Below are positions 1 to 8,702 of a stretch of 64,000 nt of DNA, piece by piece. The notes under the pieces were generated by a model. That model saw nothing but the letters and a program-made list of their open reading frames with translations, made no database searches and was not told where the DNA came from. Both the position numbers and the translations under genes were made by a program. The stretch is taken from positions 1-64,000 of the forward strand of contig FODP01000025.1 of assembly GCA_900110395.1 (NCBI GenBank), given 5' to 3'. Position 1 is the stretch's first letter. Each line of letters begins with the position of its first letter. Source of the stretch: Rhodospirillales bacterium URHD0017. Lineage in GTDB: Bacteria > Pseudomonadota > Alphaproteobacteria > Reyranellales > Reyranellaceae.

Positions 1-846
1 ATCGCGCTGGGCAGCGTCGTGCGCGACATGCTCTTCCCCGATTCGATCCTGATCGGCGAGAGCGACACCAAGGCCGGCGACGTGCTGCAGACCATCTACC
101 TGCAGATGTGCGAGAAGAAGCCGCCGGTGCAGCGCATGAACTTCGTCAGCGCCGAGCTCACCAAGATCTCGGTCAACACCTACGTCACCACGAAGATCTC
201 CTACGCCAACATGCTGGCCGACATCTGCGACCGCCTGCCGGGCGCCGACGTCGACGTCGTGACCAAGGCGCTGGGCGCCGACACCCGCATCGGCTCGAAG
301 TACCTCAAGGGTGCGATGGGCTACGGCGGCCCGTGCTTCCCGCGCGACAACGTCGCCTTCGCCGCCCTCGCCCGCAAGATCGGCGCCCGCGCCGACGTGG
401 CCGAGGCGACCGACCGCATCAACAACCACCAGATCGAGCGCCTAAGCGGCCTGGTCGCCAAGTTCGCCAAGGCCGGCACACGCATTGCGCTGCTCGGCCT
501 CTCCTACAAGCCGCAGACGCCGGTCGTCGAGGAAAGCCACAGCGTCAAGCTCGCGGCCAAGCTCGCCGACGCAGGCTACATCGTCTCAGTGCACGATCCG
601 CTGGCGCAGGATGCCGCGATCGGCGTGCTGGGCGACAAGGTCGTGGGCGCCTCTTCGCTCGAGGGCGCGGTGCTCGAGTGCGACCTCCTGATCGTCGCCA
701 CCGGTTGGCCCGAGTACAAGGCGATCGACCCGGCGTGGTGCAAGCGCAACGGCCAGCGCCTCACGGTGCTCGACCTGTGGCGTACGCTGCCGGCCGACAA
801 GTTCGCCGACGTGGCCGACGTGCTCTACCTGGGCTCCGGCCGCTAG
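1..846 (+). CDS. UDP-glucose/GDP-mannose dehydrogenase family protein, 3' part
   Basis: This is the last 281 codons of a nucleotide-sugar dehydrogenase; the frame is open from base 1, so the N-terminal Rossmann domain lies outside the window. Family members oxidise the C6 hydroxyl of a nucleotide sugar to a uronic acid with two NAD+. The catalytic cysteine motif is present as GYGGPCFPRD (canonical form FGGSCFPKD), preceded by the central helix with STYVTTKISYAN. The C-terminal UDP-binding domain follows, with SHSVKLAAKLADAGYIVSVHDP. The substrate (UDP-glucose, GDP-mannose or UDP-HexNAc) cannot be told from this fragment. It would feed uronic acid precursors to the polysaccharide locus that follows. 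The NUDIX gene starts 11 bases after its stop. Confidence 0.92.
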   Translation: MALGSVVRDMLFPDSILIGESDTKAGDVLQTIYLQMCEKKPPVQRMNFVSAELTKISVNTYVTTKISYANMLADICDRLPGADVDVVTKALGADTRIGSKYLKGAMGYGGPCFPRDNVAFAALARKIGARADVAEATDRINNHQIERLSGLVAKFAKAGTRIALLGLSYKPQTPVVEESHSVKLAAKLADAGYIVSVHDPLAQDAAIGVLGDKVVGASSLEGAVLECDLLIVATGWPEYKAIDPAWCKRNGQRLTVLDLWRTLPADKFADVADVLYLGSGR

Positions 847-857
847 GCTCCGCCGCC

Positions 858-1451
858 ATGGCCGATCCCGATCGGAAGCGGCCATGGAAGGTGTTGCGAT
901 CGACCTACGCGGTCGACGACCAGTGGCTGCGCCTGCGCAGCGATGTGGTGCAGACGCCTGACGGGCGGACGTTCACGTCCGGCCCGATCATCGAGCATCC
1001 TGACTGGGTCGACGTGATCGCCCTCACCGACGACCTCAACATCGTGCTGGTTGACCAGTACCGGCACTCGGTTCGCAGCGTGCGAACCGAGTTCCCGGCC
1101 GGCACGGTCGACGACGGAGAGGAGCCGCTGGCCGCCATACAGCGCGAACTGCTGGAGGAGACCGGCTACGCCAGCGACGACTGGCAGCTTTTGGGCACCG
1201 CGCCCGTCTATCCGCCGCTGCAGACCAACCGCATCCACTCGTTCCTGGCGCTGAACGCGCGCCGCATCGGCGGCCAGGCGCTGGACGAAGGCGAGGTCAT
1301 CCACGCCTACGAGCTGCCGCTCGCGCACTTCATCGACAAGGTGCAGTCGGGAGTGATCGAACTGCCCGCGCTTCAGCTCGCTGGCCTGTGGTGGCTGCAG
1401 GCCCGCCTTACAGGGCGTGGCGTCCCCGGAATTTCAATACCTTTCCCTTGA
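858..1451 (+). CDS. NUDIX hydrolase (ADP-ribose/nucleotide-sugar pyrophosphatase-like)
   Basis: A 197-residue protein with a perfect NUDIX box: G-x5-E-x7-REL-LEE-TGY, starting at the glycine of AGTVDDGEE around residue 80. The box coordinates Mg2+ for cleavage of a nucleoside diphosphate linked to another moiety. The layout, with an N-terminal beta domain containing WLRLRSDVV and PDG, resembles ADP-sugar pyrophosphatases. The ATG at 858 is chosen because similarity starts immediately after it and it lies just downstream of the dehydrogenase stop. Its last 44 bases overlap the convergent gene ending at 1408. The substrate is unknown; a nucleotide sugar would fit the context but that is inference. 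Confidence 0.88.
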   Translation: MADPDRKRPWKVLRSTYAVDDQWLRLRSDVVQTPDGRTFTSGPIIEHPDWVDVIALTDDLNIVLVDQYRHSVRSVRTEFPAGTVDDGEEPLAAIQRELLEETGYASDDWQLLGTAPVYPPLQTNRIHSFLALNARRIGGQALDEGEVIHAYELPLAHFIDKVQSGVIELPALQLAGLWWLQARLTGRGVPGISIPFP

Positions 1452-2985
1452 GCGAGTCGTCCTCGCGCGGCGGGCCGGCCAGGACCTGGCTGCAGAAGGG
1501 ATTGATGTTGGCGCCGACGTAGTTCGTGAAGGCGTGCCAGAACTTGTTGTAGATCACGTTGACGCCGATGAAACGGCGCGCCACGCGCCTTCCCTCCGGA
1601 CGCGTGTCGGCCTCGCTCGCGGCCGCACGCTTGAACAGCCGCTCGACGACCCGCAACCGCTTCTTGTCGAGCGGTCCGATCTGGCGGCCGGCGCGGACCG
1701 GCTCGGTAGCTGTCTGGCTGGCGAGGCCGAACTCGAAGACGAAAAGCTCGGCCGACGAGAGCTGCTCGGCGAACGGCGCGCGCGCGACGCCCGGCAGGTC
1801 GGCGGGCAGGCCCTCGCACTCCTCGGGGATCAGGATCGGGCCGGTGAAGCCCATGCCTTTCCAGGCCTTGGCGAAGCTGCTGACAAAGTCCGGCCGCGTG
1901 GCGACCAGCATCAGGTTGGTCGTGCGCGGGAACGTCACCACCTGATCGCAGACGAACGGCAGCGTGTGCGGCAGGTCGTAGGTGAGATCGTCGAACAGCT
2001 GCCATTCCAGGCTGGTCTCGACGAACGGCATCGTGGCGGGCTCGATCGCCTTGTCGAGGCCGGCCGAGTAGCGCTGGTAGGGTGTGTCGCGGTCGAGCCG
2101 GATCTCCTCGATCTCGACGTCCGGCCATCCCCAGGTCTCGGCCTGGGCCGGCACATAAGGCGTGGCGACGTTCCAGATGAAGCGGTCCTGGTCGTTCATA
2201 CGCGTGGCGCGGCCCTTGTTGTTGGCGGCAGCGACGCGGGTGTGGTCGCAGTGGTAGCCGAACAGCTTGTCGACCAGCGTGTCGACCCGGCCGCGATAGA
2301 GCGCGAGCCGCGCCGCCAGGTTCGAATCGCAGTGCCAGCCCAGGATCATGTCCTCGTCGAAGCCGTGGATGGCGAACATATCGTCGCGCAACGCCGCCTG
2401 GAAGTCGCCCAGCGCGTCGTACTTCATCGGCATGTAGTTGTGGACGACCTGGTTGAGATGGAAACGCATCGACCAGTCGCGCAGCTTGGCGAGGTTGCCC
2501 ACCGGATCGCGGCGGTCGAACGCCGCCTCCCACAGCATCTCGGGGATCTCGAAGCGCGGCACCTGGTAAAAGCCGTCGGGAAGCGCGCCCAGGATGTCGC
2601 TCAGCGACTCCTTCTCGTTGCGCGGCACCAGCAGCATGTCGGTGTTGGTGTAGAGGATCCAGCGGTTGCGCGGGTTCGAGCGTCTGAGCGCCACGTTGCG
2701 CGACTGCGCCTCGAGCGCCACCAGATGGGTCTTCAGGCGATGGCGGACATGCTGGTCGGGCCGGATGCGCAACACGCGCATGACCTTCTTCGCCTTGTCG
2801 GTCAGCGTATCGTGGATCGCCTCGGGAAAGGTCGGATGATCGTCCGGCGTGTTGTAGTCGACGAACAGGATCTCGTCGTCGGGATCGGACATGATCTCGG
2901 CCAGCGCATTGAAGCTGATCGCCGCCCGCTTGTGCAGGTTGTAGCCGTGGCTGTCGTTGCGGCCGTAGAGGATGACTGAGAACAT
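1408..2985 (-). CDS. glycosyltransferase-like protein, GT2-type N-terminus
   Basis: A 525-residue protein with no signal peptide or membrane segment. The first ~130 residues look like a GT-A nucleotide-binding fold: SVILYGRND at the start, DDEILFVDYNTP near 50, NVALRR near 97, then a DxD-like turn, YTNTDMLL. The middle contains FDEDMILGWHCDSNL, reminiscent of the acceptor-side acidic motif of GT2 enzymes. The C-terminal ~200 residues are unfamiliar. The N-terminus parallels that of the 361-residue protein at 43698 (S-x-V-x-Y-x-RND opening, then NVALRR against NVGLRR). It lies 17 bases downstream of the TPR gene, probably in one transcript. Role in the cytoplasm as a sugar transferase is inferred; exact family unconfirmed. 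Confidence 0.7.
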   Translation of the reverse strand: MFSVILYGRNDSHGYNLHKRAAISFNALAEIMSDPDDEILFVDYNTPDDHPTFPEAIHDTLTDKAKKVMRVLRIRPDQHVRHRLKTHLVALEAQSRNVALRRSNPRNRWILYTNTDMLLVPRNEKESLSDILGALPDGFYQVPRFEIPEMLWEAAFDRRDPVGNLAKLRDWSMRFHLNQVVHNYMPMKYDALGDFQAALRDDMFAIHGFDEDMILGWHCDSNLAARLALYRGRVDTLVDKLFGYHCDHTRVAAANNKGRATRMNDQDRFIWNVATPYVPAQAETWGWPDVEIEEIRLDRDTPYQRYSAGLDKAIEPATMPFVETSLEWQLFDDLTYDLPHTLPFVCDQVVTFPRTTNLMLVATRPDFVSSFAKAWKGMGFTGPILIPEECEGLPADLPGVARAPFAEQLSSAELFVFEFGLASQTATEPVRAGRQIGPLDKKRLRVVERLFKRAAASEADTRPEGRRVARRFIGVNVIYNKFWHAFTNYVGANINPFCSQVLAGPPREDDSLKGKVLKFRGRHAL

Positions 2986-3002
2986 TCTTTAGCCTCGTTC
3001 GG

Positions 3003-4136
3003 CTACGCGCCGAGGCGCGCAAGCTCGTTGCTGGCGGCGGCGAACTCGATCAGCGCCGGCGGGCCCTGGTCGACGACTTCGCGCCAGTAGCGGCGCGCTG
3101 CCGCCGGATTGCCGTCGACGGCGAGCACGCCCATCTGGAAGCGCGCTTCGGCATGGCGGTTGGGCGAGTCGGCACGGTCGAGCAGCGCCTCCTCCGTGGC
3201 CTGGCCGGTGCGGAAGGCGAGCAGCAGGGTCTCCCAACGATCGTCGGCAGGCAGTGTCACCGGCTCGGTGGGTGCCCCGGCCAGCCGGGCGGCGGTCAGC
3301 CGATAGAGCAGCCAGTAGGCGTTGTTCGGCTCCTTGGAGATAGCCACGCCGAAGTCGTTGAACGCCGCGCTGTAGTTGGCCATGCGCATCGCCACGCAGG
3401 CGCGCGCCGCCGAGCTGGTCTGCGGCAGCAGGTCGAACTGGTGGCGCCAGTCGTCGTTGGCTTCGGCCAGCCGGCCCAGCGCCGCGCGGGCGATGCCGCG
3501 GGCGTTCAGCGTGTCGACATCCTGCGGATGGGCGGCCAGCACGCCGTCGAAGATCTGGATCGCCTCCTCGTAGCGCCCCATCGCCGACAAGGCCTCGCCC
3601 TTGAGCGCAAGCACCTCGGTGAGCTTGGGGTTCACCTTCAGCGCGCGCTCGTAGCTGTCCAACGCCTCGGCGGCGTGACCATGGGCGAGACGGGCGTTGC
3701 CGTGCGCGATCTGCGGCAGGATCTTGCTGCGGACGTTGGTACGGACCAGGTCATACGATTCAGCCTCGAAGGCGAAGTAGCCCTGGCGTCGATAGACGTA
3801 GCGCCGATCGGCGGCGCCCGGCGGCAGCTCAGACCACAGGCGGCGCGCCCGCTCGTACTCGGCACGGGCCTCGTCGCTGCGTCCCAGGCCGTCGAGGATC
3901 TCCGCCCGCTCCATCACCGCGTCGGCGAAATCGGGAACCAGCGCCAGTGTCCTGTCGAACGCCGCGAGAGCACCTTCGCTGTCGCCGCCACGGCGCTTGA
4001 TCAGGCCGTCGCGGAAATGGGCGTGCGCGTCCTGCTCGTCCTCACCGACCTTGGGGGCAACCTCGACCGCGGCAGGCCGGCGCCACAGGCGCCTGACGGG
4101 CGCGATGGCCGCTCGCAATATGCCGATGTCAGCCAA
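3003..4136 (-). CDS. tetratricopeptide repeat protein
   Basis: A 377-residue soluble protein with several TPR units. Clear ones are GALAAFDRTLALVPDFADAV (about 55-75), EALDSYERALKVNPKLTEVL (about 155-175) and EAIQIFDGVLAAHPQDVDTL (about 190-210). They show the usual W/L-G-Y-A-P spacing of the 34-residue repeat. The C-terminal third is less regular. TPR proteins are scaffolds, and many polysaccharide loci carry one fused to or beside a glycosyltransferase. Here it precedes the GT-like gene at 1408 by 17 bases. No catalytic motif is visible. The start ATG is the first in frame and faces the exporter operon across a 321-base divergent region. Confidence 0.8.
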   Translation of the reverse strand: MADIGILRAAIAPVRRLWRRPAAVEVAPKVGEDEQDAHAHFRDGLIKRRGGDSEGALAAFDRTLALVPDFADAVMERAEILDGLGRSDEARAEYERARRLWSELPPGAADRRYVYRRQGYFAFEAESYDLVRTNVRSKILPQIAHGNARLAHGHAAEALDSYERALKVNPKLTEVLALKGEALSAMGRYEEAIQIFDGVLAAHPQDVDTLNARGIARAALGRLAEANDDWRHQFDLLPQTSSAARACVAMRMANYSAAFNDFGVAISKEPNNAYWLLYRLTAARLAGAPTEPVTLPADDRWETLLLAFRTGQATEEALLDRADSPNRHAEARFQMGVLAVDGNPAAARRYWREVVDQGPPALIEFAAASNELARLGA

Positions 4137-4457
4137 TGGTGGCTCTCCGGGTAGCGATCCAGGTGGTCAAGGTCGGCACTTTCGCCGGCGGCCGGCGTCG
4201 CGGGAGGGAATCCGAGGCGTCCCGCTAGCCTAAACGACTGGGGAGCGTCAAGACGATGTCACGCCTCGAACATCGGCGCATAACGCGCCCTGATTCCACG
4301 GCAAATTTCCCCTGCCGGCCGCGACAGGAGGCTCCGGCGAGACATTGTCGAGGCTATCTCGGGCGGGTTCGCTATGCTATGCGACCTGCCGCAATGCCCC
4401 CAACCCGAACGCCCCGTCTTGCGGCCGTGCGCCGCCCCGATTTGTCGTTTCACATCA
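4137..4457. other. divergent intergenic region
   Basis: This stretch separates the TPR gene (minus) from the ABC exporter (plus) and must hold promoters for both. It is slightly richer in A+T than its surroundings around 4255-4320. A TATGCT hexamer at 4373-4378 could be a -10 box for the exporter, but no -35 box is properly spaced from it. I see no terminator, repeat or small gene that I can support. Confidence 0.4.
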
Positions 4458-5369
4458 ATGGTTAACCTGAAAAATCGCCAGGCACTGCCCCACGCGCCCG
4501 TCATGCACATTGTGGATGGCAAGGCGGTCGAGCCACGGGCCTACAACTGGCTGGAGCGCATCGTGCGCTTCCTGCTGCGGCCGTTCGTCGAGGCCTGGCA
4601 CCACCGCGACCTGATTGCGGCAATTCTGCGACGGGAGCTGCGCGAGCGCTTCAGCGGTTCGATGGCCGGCTGGGTGTGGGCTGTGCTGGCGCCGCTGATT
4701 TCGCTCGTCACCTACACCCTGGTCTTCGGCGGCTCGGCGACACTGCCCAACAAGACCCAGTCCAGTTCGGCGATCGACTACGCCCTTTTCATCTTCGGTG
4801 GGCTGGTGGCGTTCAACTTCTTCACCGAGATGGCGTACCGCGCGCCCTCGCTGCTCCACGAATACGCCCACTACATCAAGCAGACGATGTTTCCGGCCGA
4901 AATGCTGCCGATCATCTCGACGCTGCGCGCCACGACGTATGCCTCGATTGGCCTGGCGCTGATGCTGATCTGCCAGCTTCTCTTCACCGGGACCCTGCAC
5001 TGGACCGTGCTGCTGCTGCCTCTGTGGTTCATCCCGTTCCTGATGTTCCTGATCGGCATCACCTGGCTGTTGTCCGCCATGGGGGCGTTCACGCGCGACA
5101 CCGCCTACCTCATGATGACCATCGCGCCGGTCCTGATGTTCGCCACGCCGGTGTTCTTCAGCCACGAAACGCTCGGCCCCACCTGGTACCTCCTGATGTA
5201 CGCCAACATCCTGACCGGCTTCATCGAGACCATCCGCGACCTGGTGGTGTTCGGAAAGATTCCCGCCGGGCTGGTCATCGCCTGGACGATATTCGTATCG
5301 ATGTTCTTCTTCTGGTTCGGCTACTGGTTCTTCCGGCGCCAACAGGATGCGATCGCCGATGTCATCTGA
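4458..5369 (+). CDS. wzm: ABC-2 type polysaccharide exporter, membrane subunit
   Basis: A 303-residue integral membrane protein of the Wzm/KpsM/RfbA type. The amphipathic N-terminus with HHRDLIAAILRRELRERFSGS, followed by GWVWAVLAPLISLVTYTLVF, is the hallmark of this permease family. About six hydrophobic spans follow (for example FGGLVAFNFFTEMAY, IGLALMLICQLLFTG, FLMFLIGITWLLSAMG, TIAPVLMFATPVFF, AWTIFVSMFFFWFGYWFF). It exports a finished, lipid-linked glycan across the inner membrane with its ATPase, whose ATG overlaps this stop. Start: ATG 4458 gives MVNLKN; ATG 4503 (MHIVDG) is the alternative, and neither has a strong Shine-Dalgarno sequence. Confidence 0.93.
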   Translation: MVNLKNRQALPHAPVMHIVDGKAVEPRAYNWLERIVRFLLRPFVEAWHHRDLIAAILRRELRERFSGSMAGWVWAVLAPLISLVTYTLVFGGSATLPNKTQSSSAIDYALFIFGGLVAFNFFTEMAYRAPSLLHEYAHYIKQTMFPAEMLPIISTLRATTYASIGLALMLICQLLFTGTLHWTVLLLPLWFIPFLMFLIGITWLLSAMGAFTRDTAYLMMTIAPVLMFATPVFFSHETLGPTWYLLMYANILTGFIETIRDLVVFGKIPAGLVIAWTIFVSMFFFWFGYWFFRRQQDAIADVI

Positions 5370-6135
5370 CACCGAGGTCGTGATCAGGGCGAGGCATCTC
5401 GCCAAGGCCTACAAGCTCTACGACAGCCCGAAGGACTGGGTGAAGCAGCAGCTCGTCGGATCGGAAAAGAACCCCTACTACAAGTCGTTCTGGGCCTTGA
5501 AGGACATCAACTTCGAAGTCCTGCGCGGCAAGAGCCTGGGCATCATCGGGCGCAACGGCTGTGGCAAGTCCACGCTGCTGCAGATCGTCTGCGGCATGAC
5601 GAAGCCGACAAAGGGCGAGATCTGGGTCAAGGGCCGGGTTGCCCCGGTGCTGGCGCTCGGCGCCACCTTCGATCTCGAGGCCACGGGGCGCGAGAACGTG
5701 CTGATCGGCGGTGCCGTGCTTGGGCTGAAGCGCCAGGAGATCCTCCACAAGTTCGCATCGATTACCGACTTCGCCGGCATCGGTGCCTTCATGGACCAGC
5801 CGCTCAAGCTCTATTCGGCCGGCATGCGCATGCGGCTGGCCTTCGCCATCTGCGCCCACATCGATGCCGAGATCCTGATCGTCGACGAGGCGCTGTCGGT
5901 GGGCGATCTCGCCTTCCAGAAGAAGTGCGTCGACTGGATCGACAATTTCCGCCGCAGCGGGACGCTGCTCTTCGTCAGCCATTCGACCAGCGAGCTGTCG
6001 CGGCTGTGCGAGAGCGCGATGTGGATCGACAACGGCCGTGTCCGCGAAGCCGGCAGCGTCGCCGACGTGGCGCGCGCCTACCGCCGCGCGACCTTCGTCG
6101 AGAAGGACAACATGAAGCGGTTCTCGGCGGTCTGA
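5359..6135 (+). CDS. wzt: ABC polysaccharide exporter, ATPase subunit
   Basis: A 258-residue ATPase that powers the adjacent permease. Walker A is GRNGCGKST (about 64-72), the signature is the exporter-specific YSAGM (152-156) instead of LSGGQ, Walker B is ILIVDEA, and the H-loop is FVSHS. These features place it with KpsT/Wzt proteins. It ends shortly after the nucleotide-binding domain, so it lacks the C-terminal carbohydrate-binding domain that some Wzt proteins use to recognise a capped chain. ATG 5359 overlaps the wzm stop by 11 bases; ATG 5347 (MRSPMSS) is an alternative. The gene ends ten bases before a palindromic repeat that separates it from a convergent operon. Confidence 0.94.
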   Translation: MSSDTEVVIRARHLAKAYKLYDSPKDWVKQQLVGSEKNPYYKSFWALKDINFEVLRGKSLGIIGRNGCGKSTLLQIVCGMTKPTKGEIWVKGRVAPVLALGATFDLEATGRENVLIGGAVLGLKRQEILHKFASITDFAGIGAFMDQPLKLYSAGMRMRLAFAICAHIDAEILIVDEALSVGDLAFQKKCVDWIDNFRRSGTLLFVSHSTSELSRLCESAMWIDNGRVREAGSVADVARAYRRATFVEKDNMKRFSAV

Positions 6136-6145
6136 TCGTCATGTT

Positions 6146-6233
6146 CCTCTCCCCCGCTAGGGGGAGAGGTTAGGCGAGGGGAATCGACGTGCGCAGCCCC
6201 CTCACCCAGCCTCTCCCCCTAGCGGGGGAGAGG
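6146..6233. repeat. paired palindromic element, copy A
   Basis: Two 24-base palindromes (6146-6169 and 6210-6233) lie as inverted copies of each other. Each has arms CCTCTCCCCC and GGGGGAGAGG around GCTA or TAGC. The 40-base centre is itself partly self-complementary, so the whole unit is one imperfect palindrome with core AATCGACGTGCGC. A second paired copy is at 50068 and a single palindrome at 58005. The element sits between the wzt stop and the convergent APH-type gene, whose stop codon falls inside it. RNA from either strand would fold into stable hairpins. Confidence 0.9.
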
Positions 6234-7265
6234 AGCTTGAAGATCGAGCCGCGACACCAGCGCCCGCGCCTTGCCGATCTGCTCGCGGCGGACCTCGTCC
6301 CAGGTGCCCAGCGCCGCGTTGCTCTCGAGGCGGTGCTGCCAGCGTTCCGGCAGGAGCTCGCCCAGGATGATGGCGCACCAGCGCAGGCCGTAGAGCGGCA
6401 TCAGCGCCGGCAGGCGGTCGGTCTCGGCATGCCGGCCGAAATGGCCGAGCAGGGCCTGCTGGTAGAGCGCCTTCTGGCGCTCGCTGAGCCGCATGCCGGG
6501 ATGCATGATGAAGTTGGCGATGCTGGTGAGCGGATCGTCCCAGCCGAAATACTCGAAATCCAGGAAATGCAGCCGGCCGTCGGCCGCCCTGAGCGCATTG
6601 TGCGCGCCCATGTCGGAGGGAATGAGGGTGCGGAACTGCGGCGCGAGGTCTTGCGAGAAATCGAAGCCCAGCCGGCGGTAGGCCTGTTGTGCCCCGTCCT
6701 CGAAGCGGCGGAGCGACGGCACGAGGACCTCGTCGAAGAACGCGGCGAACTCGGGCACGTCGTGCTTGACGGCCGCGAGCCGGGCGTAGCGTCGCTCGAT
6801 CTGCGCCATGATCCGCGGTCCCGACAGGCAGGCCTCGGAAGCCTCGCCGATCGCGTTGCGGGCGTCGGCGTCGATGCCTTGATCGAGCGCGATCTGGAAA
6901 GCGGCAAACTCGGCGACGTCGCCGTCGGTGACCGCCTCGACCGCCTCGCCGTCGATCCAGGTCAGGAGCGCGAAGCGCCGCTCGCGCGACACCGCCACCA
7001 CCTCGGGCGTACGGCCGATGCCCTTGCGCTCCATGAAGCGCAGCGCATTGACCTCGGCCTCGAGCCGATTGCGGTTGTCGGCGGCGGGATATTTCTTCAG
7101 CGCATAGCGCTGAGCCCGGGTCTCGACCCGGAAGATGCGACTGTTGCCGCCGCGACGAATCTCCGAAATCGACCGCACCGGCTCGGCGCAGAGCGCGCGG
7201 GCGACGTCTTGGATGTCGTCAGTTGCCGCGGAAGAGTGCGTCACGGACCTGGTCCCAGGAGGCAT
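6219..7265 (-). CDS. APH-family phosphotransferase (choline/aminoglycoside kinase-like)
   Basis: About 348 residues with a kinase fold of the aminoglycoside/choline phosphotransferase type. Visible are the N-lobe nucleotide motif RRGGNSRIFRV, the lysine in YALKKY, LLTWIDGE, a catalytic-loop equivalent in IPSDMGAHNAL (Brenner-type HxDxxxxN with the first H replaced), and the metal-binding LHFLDFEYFGWDDP. It would phosphorylate a small alcohol or sugar. It is the last gene of the minus-strand operon, overlapping the HAD gene by about 45 bases. ATG 7265 and GTG 7244 are both plausible starts. The last residues (PLPR) and the stop are encoded by palindromic repeat copy A. Substrate unknown. Confidence 0.8.
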   Translation of the reverse strand: MPPGTRSVTHSSAATDDIQDVARALCAEPVRSISEIRRGGNSRIFRVETRAQRYALKKYPAADNRNRLEAEVNALRFMERKGIGRTPEVVAVSRERRFALLTWIDGEAVEAVTDGDVAEFAAFQIALDQGIDADARNAIGEASEACLSGPRIMAQIERRYARLAAVKHDVPEFAAFFDEVLVPSLRRFEDGAQQAYRRLGFDFSQDLAPQFRTLIPSDMGAHNALRAADGRLHFLDFEYFGWDDPLTSIANFIMHPGMRLSERQKALYQQALLGHFGRHAETDRLPALMPLYGLRWCAIILGELLPERWQHRLESNAALGTWDEVRREQIGKARALVSRLDLQAPLPR

Positions 7266-7824
7266 ATTGCTCGAACTCACTCTGCGGCTCGCTGCCGAAC
7301 AGGATCTTGCGGCACGCCGCCGGCATCTCGGCGTGGCCGAGGACTTCGGCAAGATCGTCGACGAACACGTCGCATTCAAGCGACCGTATGCGCCTCACCT
7401 TCTCGTCGCGCGTACCTTCGAAGTAGACGTTGCCGCGGCCAATGCCGAGGCCCGCGACATCGAAGAAGCGATTGCTCTCCATCCAGCGCAACGCCGCCAC
7501 GCGCAGATCGGTCATGTGCGGATCGTGATGTGCCAGCTCGGTCTTGTGGCTGATGATCGCCACCACGTCGGCGCGCGCGCGGCAGGCTTCCAGGAACCCG
7601 GCGACGCCCTCGAACAGGGTCGCGGCGTCGATTCGCCGGCCGTAGACCAGCCCCTGCAGCCTCTCCCACAGAAGACCGTCCGGCCGCTCCGCCAGCAGGG
7701 CACGCTTGACCGCGGCCTTGTTGCCCTCGAACGACGCCGGCAGCAGCCCCTCCTCCTTGGCCACGCGCTGGAACGCCTGATCGTAGGAGATCAGCGTGTT
7801 GTCGAGGTCGATACCGACCCTCAT
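7219..7824 (-). CDS. HAD-superfamily phosphatase
   Basis: A 201-residue HAD hydrolase. Motif I is the opening GIDLDNTLI, with the nucleophile Asp and the general acid two residues later. Motif II is the serine/threonine of AIISHKTE, and motif III/IV falls in VFVDDLAEVL near residue 160. A helical cap lies between motifs I and II. HAD proteins of this size in polysaccharide loci dephosphorylate sugar phosphates, or act with a nucleotidyltransferase. The ATG overlaps the stop of the upstream reductase in a four-base ATGA, and the kinase-like gene follows with a longer overlap, so the three are translationally linked. Substrate unknown. Confidence 0.8.
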   Translation of the reverse strand: MRVGIDLDNTLISYDQAFQRVAKEEGLLPASFEGNKAAVKRALLAERPDGLLWERLQGLVYGRRIDAATLFEGVAGFLEACRARADVVAIISHKTELAHHDPHMTDLRVAALRWMESNRFFDVAGLGIGRGNVYFEGTRDEKVRRIRSLECDVFVDDLAEVLGHAEMPAACRKILFGSEPQSEFEQYASWDQVRDALFRGN

Positions 7825-8702
7825 CGCGGAAATCCCGCGAACAACGCATCGAGAATGTCGCGCGCGCGCCTGACCGGCATGGGCAGGGTCCGCGCGATCT
7901 TTTCGCAGCCCAGCGTCACGTAGCGATGCCGATAGATCTCCGGCACTTGGGCGTCGGTCAGCTCCTCGCCCTGCACCAGCGAGAGCGGCAGATGGCGCCT
8001 CTCGGCCATCAGCCGGGCGGCATCGAAATAGCCGATGTCGTCGCTCGAACCGAGGTGCCAGACGCCGCGATGGCGCCCGGTGGCGAGCCGCTCGGCCGCG
8101 GCGGCGACGTCGGCGACCATGACCGGCGACAGCGCCATGTTGGTCGCGGCCTGCACGGGCTGGCCCTTGGCCAGCGCCTCGAACCAGCCCTTGAAGACAC
8201 CGACCGGACGATCGGCCAGGACCTTGGTCACGCGCAGGACGGCGGCCGGCAGCTTCTGCCGCTCTATCGCCTGCTCGACGGCGAGCTTCTGGGCGCCGTA
8301 TTCGTTCTTGGGTGCGGTCGGCGCAGCCTCGTCGGGCAGCGGCGTCTCGCCGTCGAACACCTGGCTGCTCGACAGGAACACCAGGTGGGTGCCGCGGTCG
8401 GCCAGCCGGCGCATGAGATCGAGCGTGTTGTCGACGTTGATGCGGCGCGAGCGCGCCGGATCGCTCTGGCAGGCCTGCATGCTGGTGATGGCGGCGCAGA
8501 CGAAGGCGACGTCGTAGGTGCCGCGCTGCACAGGCGTGAAATCGGGATCGCCGAGATCGAGGAAAACGGCACCGGGCATTTCCGTCCGGCGCGACGTCGC
8601 CTCGACCGTCCATCCGAGCTTGCGGCAATGCACCTGGAGCTCGGAGCCGACGAGACTGTCGCCTCCGACGACGAGTGCGCGACCGCTTTTGCCCTGCTCC
8701 AT
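7821..8702 (-). CDS. RmlD-like NAD(P)-dependent sugar reductase/epimerase (SDR)
   Basis: A 293-residue extended SDR. The Rossmann motif is GGDSLVGSEL near residue 14, the active-site serine is in FLSSSQVFDG, and the YxxxK pair is present as YGAQK. The length and the FDG turn after the serine resemble dTDP-4-dehydrorhamnose reductases (RmlD), which reduce a 4-keto sugar. It is sandwiched between another SDR (its start is adjacent to that gene's stop at 8703 in a head-to-tail arrangement on the minus strand) and the HAD gene. It probably carries out the last reduction in making one activated sugar. The nucleotide carrier is not evident. Confidence 0.82.
   Translation of the reverse strand: MEQGKSGRALVVGGDSLVGSELQVHCRKLGWTVEATSRRTEMPGAVFLDLGDPDFTPVQRGTYDVAFVCAAITSMQACQSDPARSRRINVDNTLDLMRRLADRGTHLVFLSSSQVFDGETPLPDEAAPTAPKNEYGAQKLAVEQAIERQKLPAAVLRVTKVLADRPVGVFKGWFEALAKGQPVQAATNMALSPVMVADVAAAAERLATGRHRGVWHLGSSDDIGYFDAARLMAERRHLPLSLVQGEELTDAQVPEIYRHRYVTLGCEKIARTLPMPVRRARDILDALFAGFPR

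Noticed and set aside
1417..2979. A 520-codon open frame on the plus strand
   Set aside because: Mirror frame of the GT-like gene at 1408; no recognisable domain.
4373..4378. TATGCT as the -10 box of the exporter operon
   Set aside because: The nearest -35-like hexamer, TTGTCG at 4345, is 22 bases away, too far for a normal promoter.
6146..6233. The palindromic repeat as a CRISPR array or insertion sequence end
   Set aside because: There are only two palindromes per unit with no spacer series, and no transposase is nearby.
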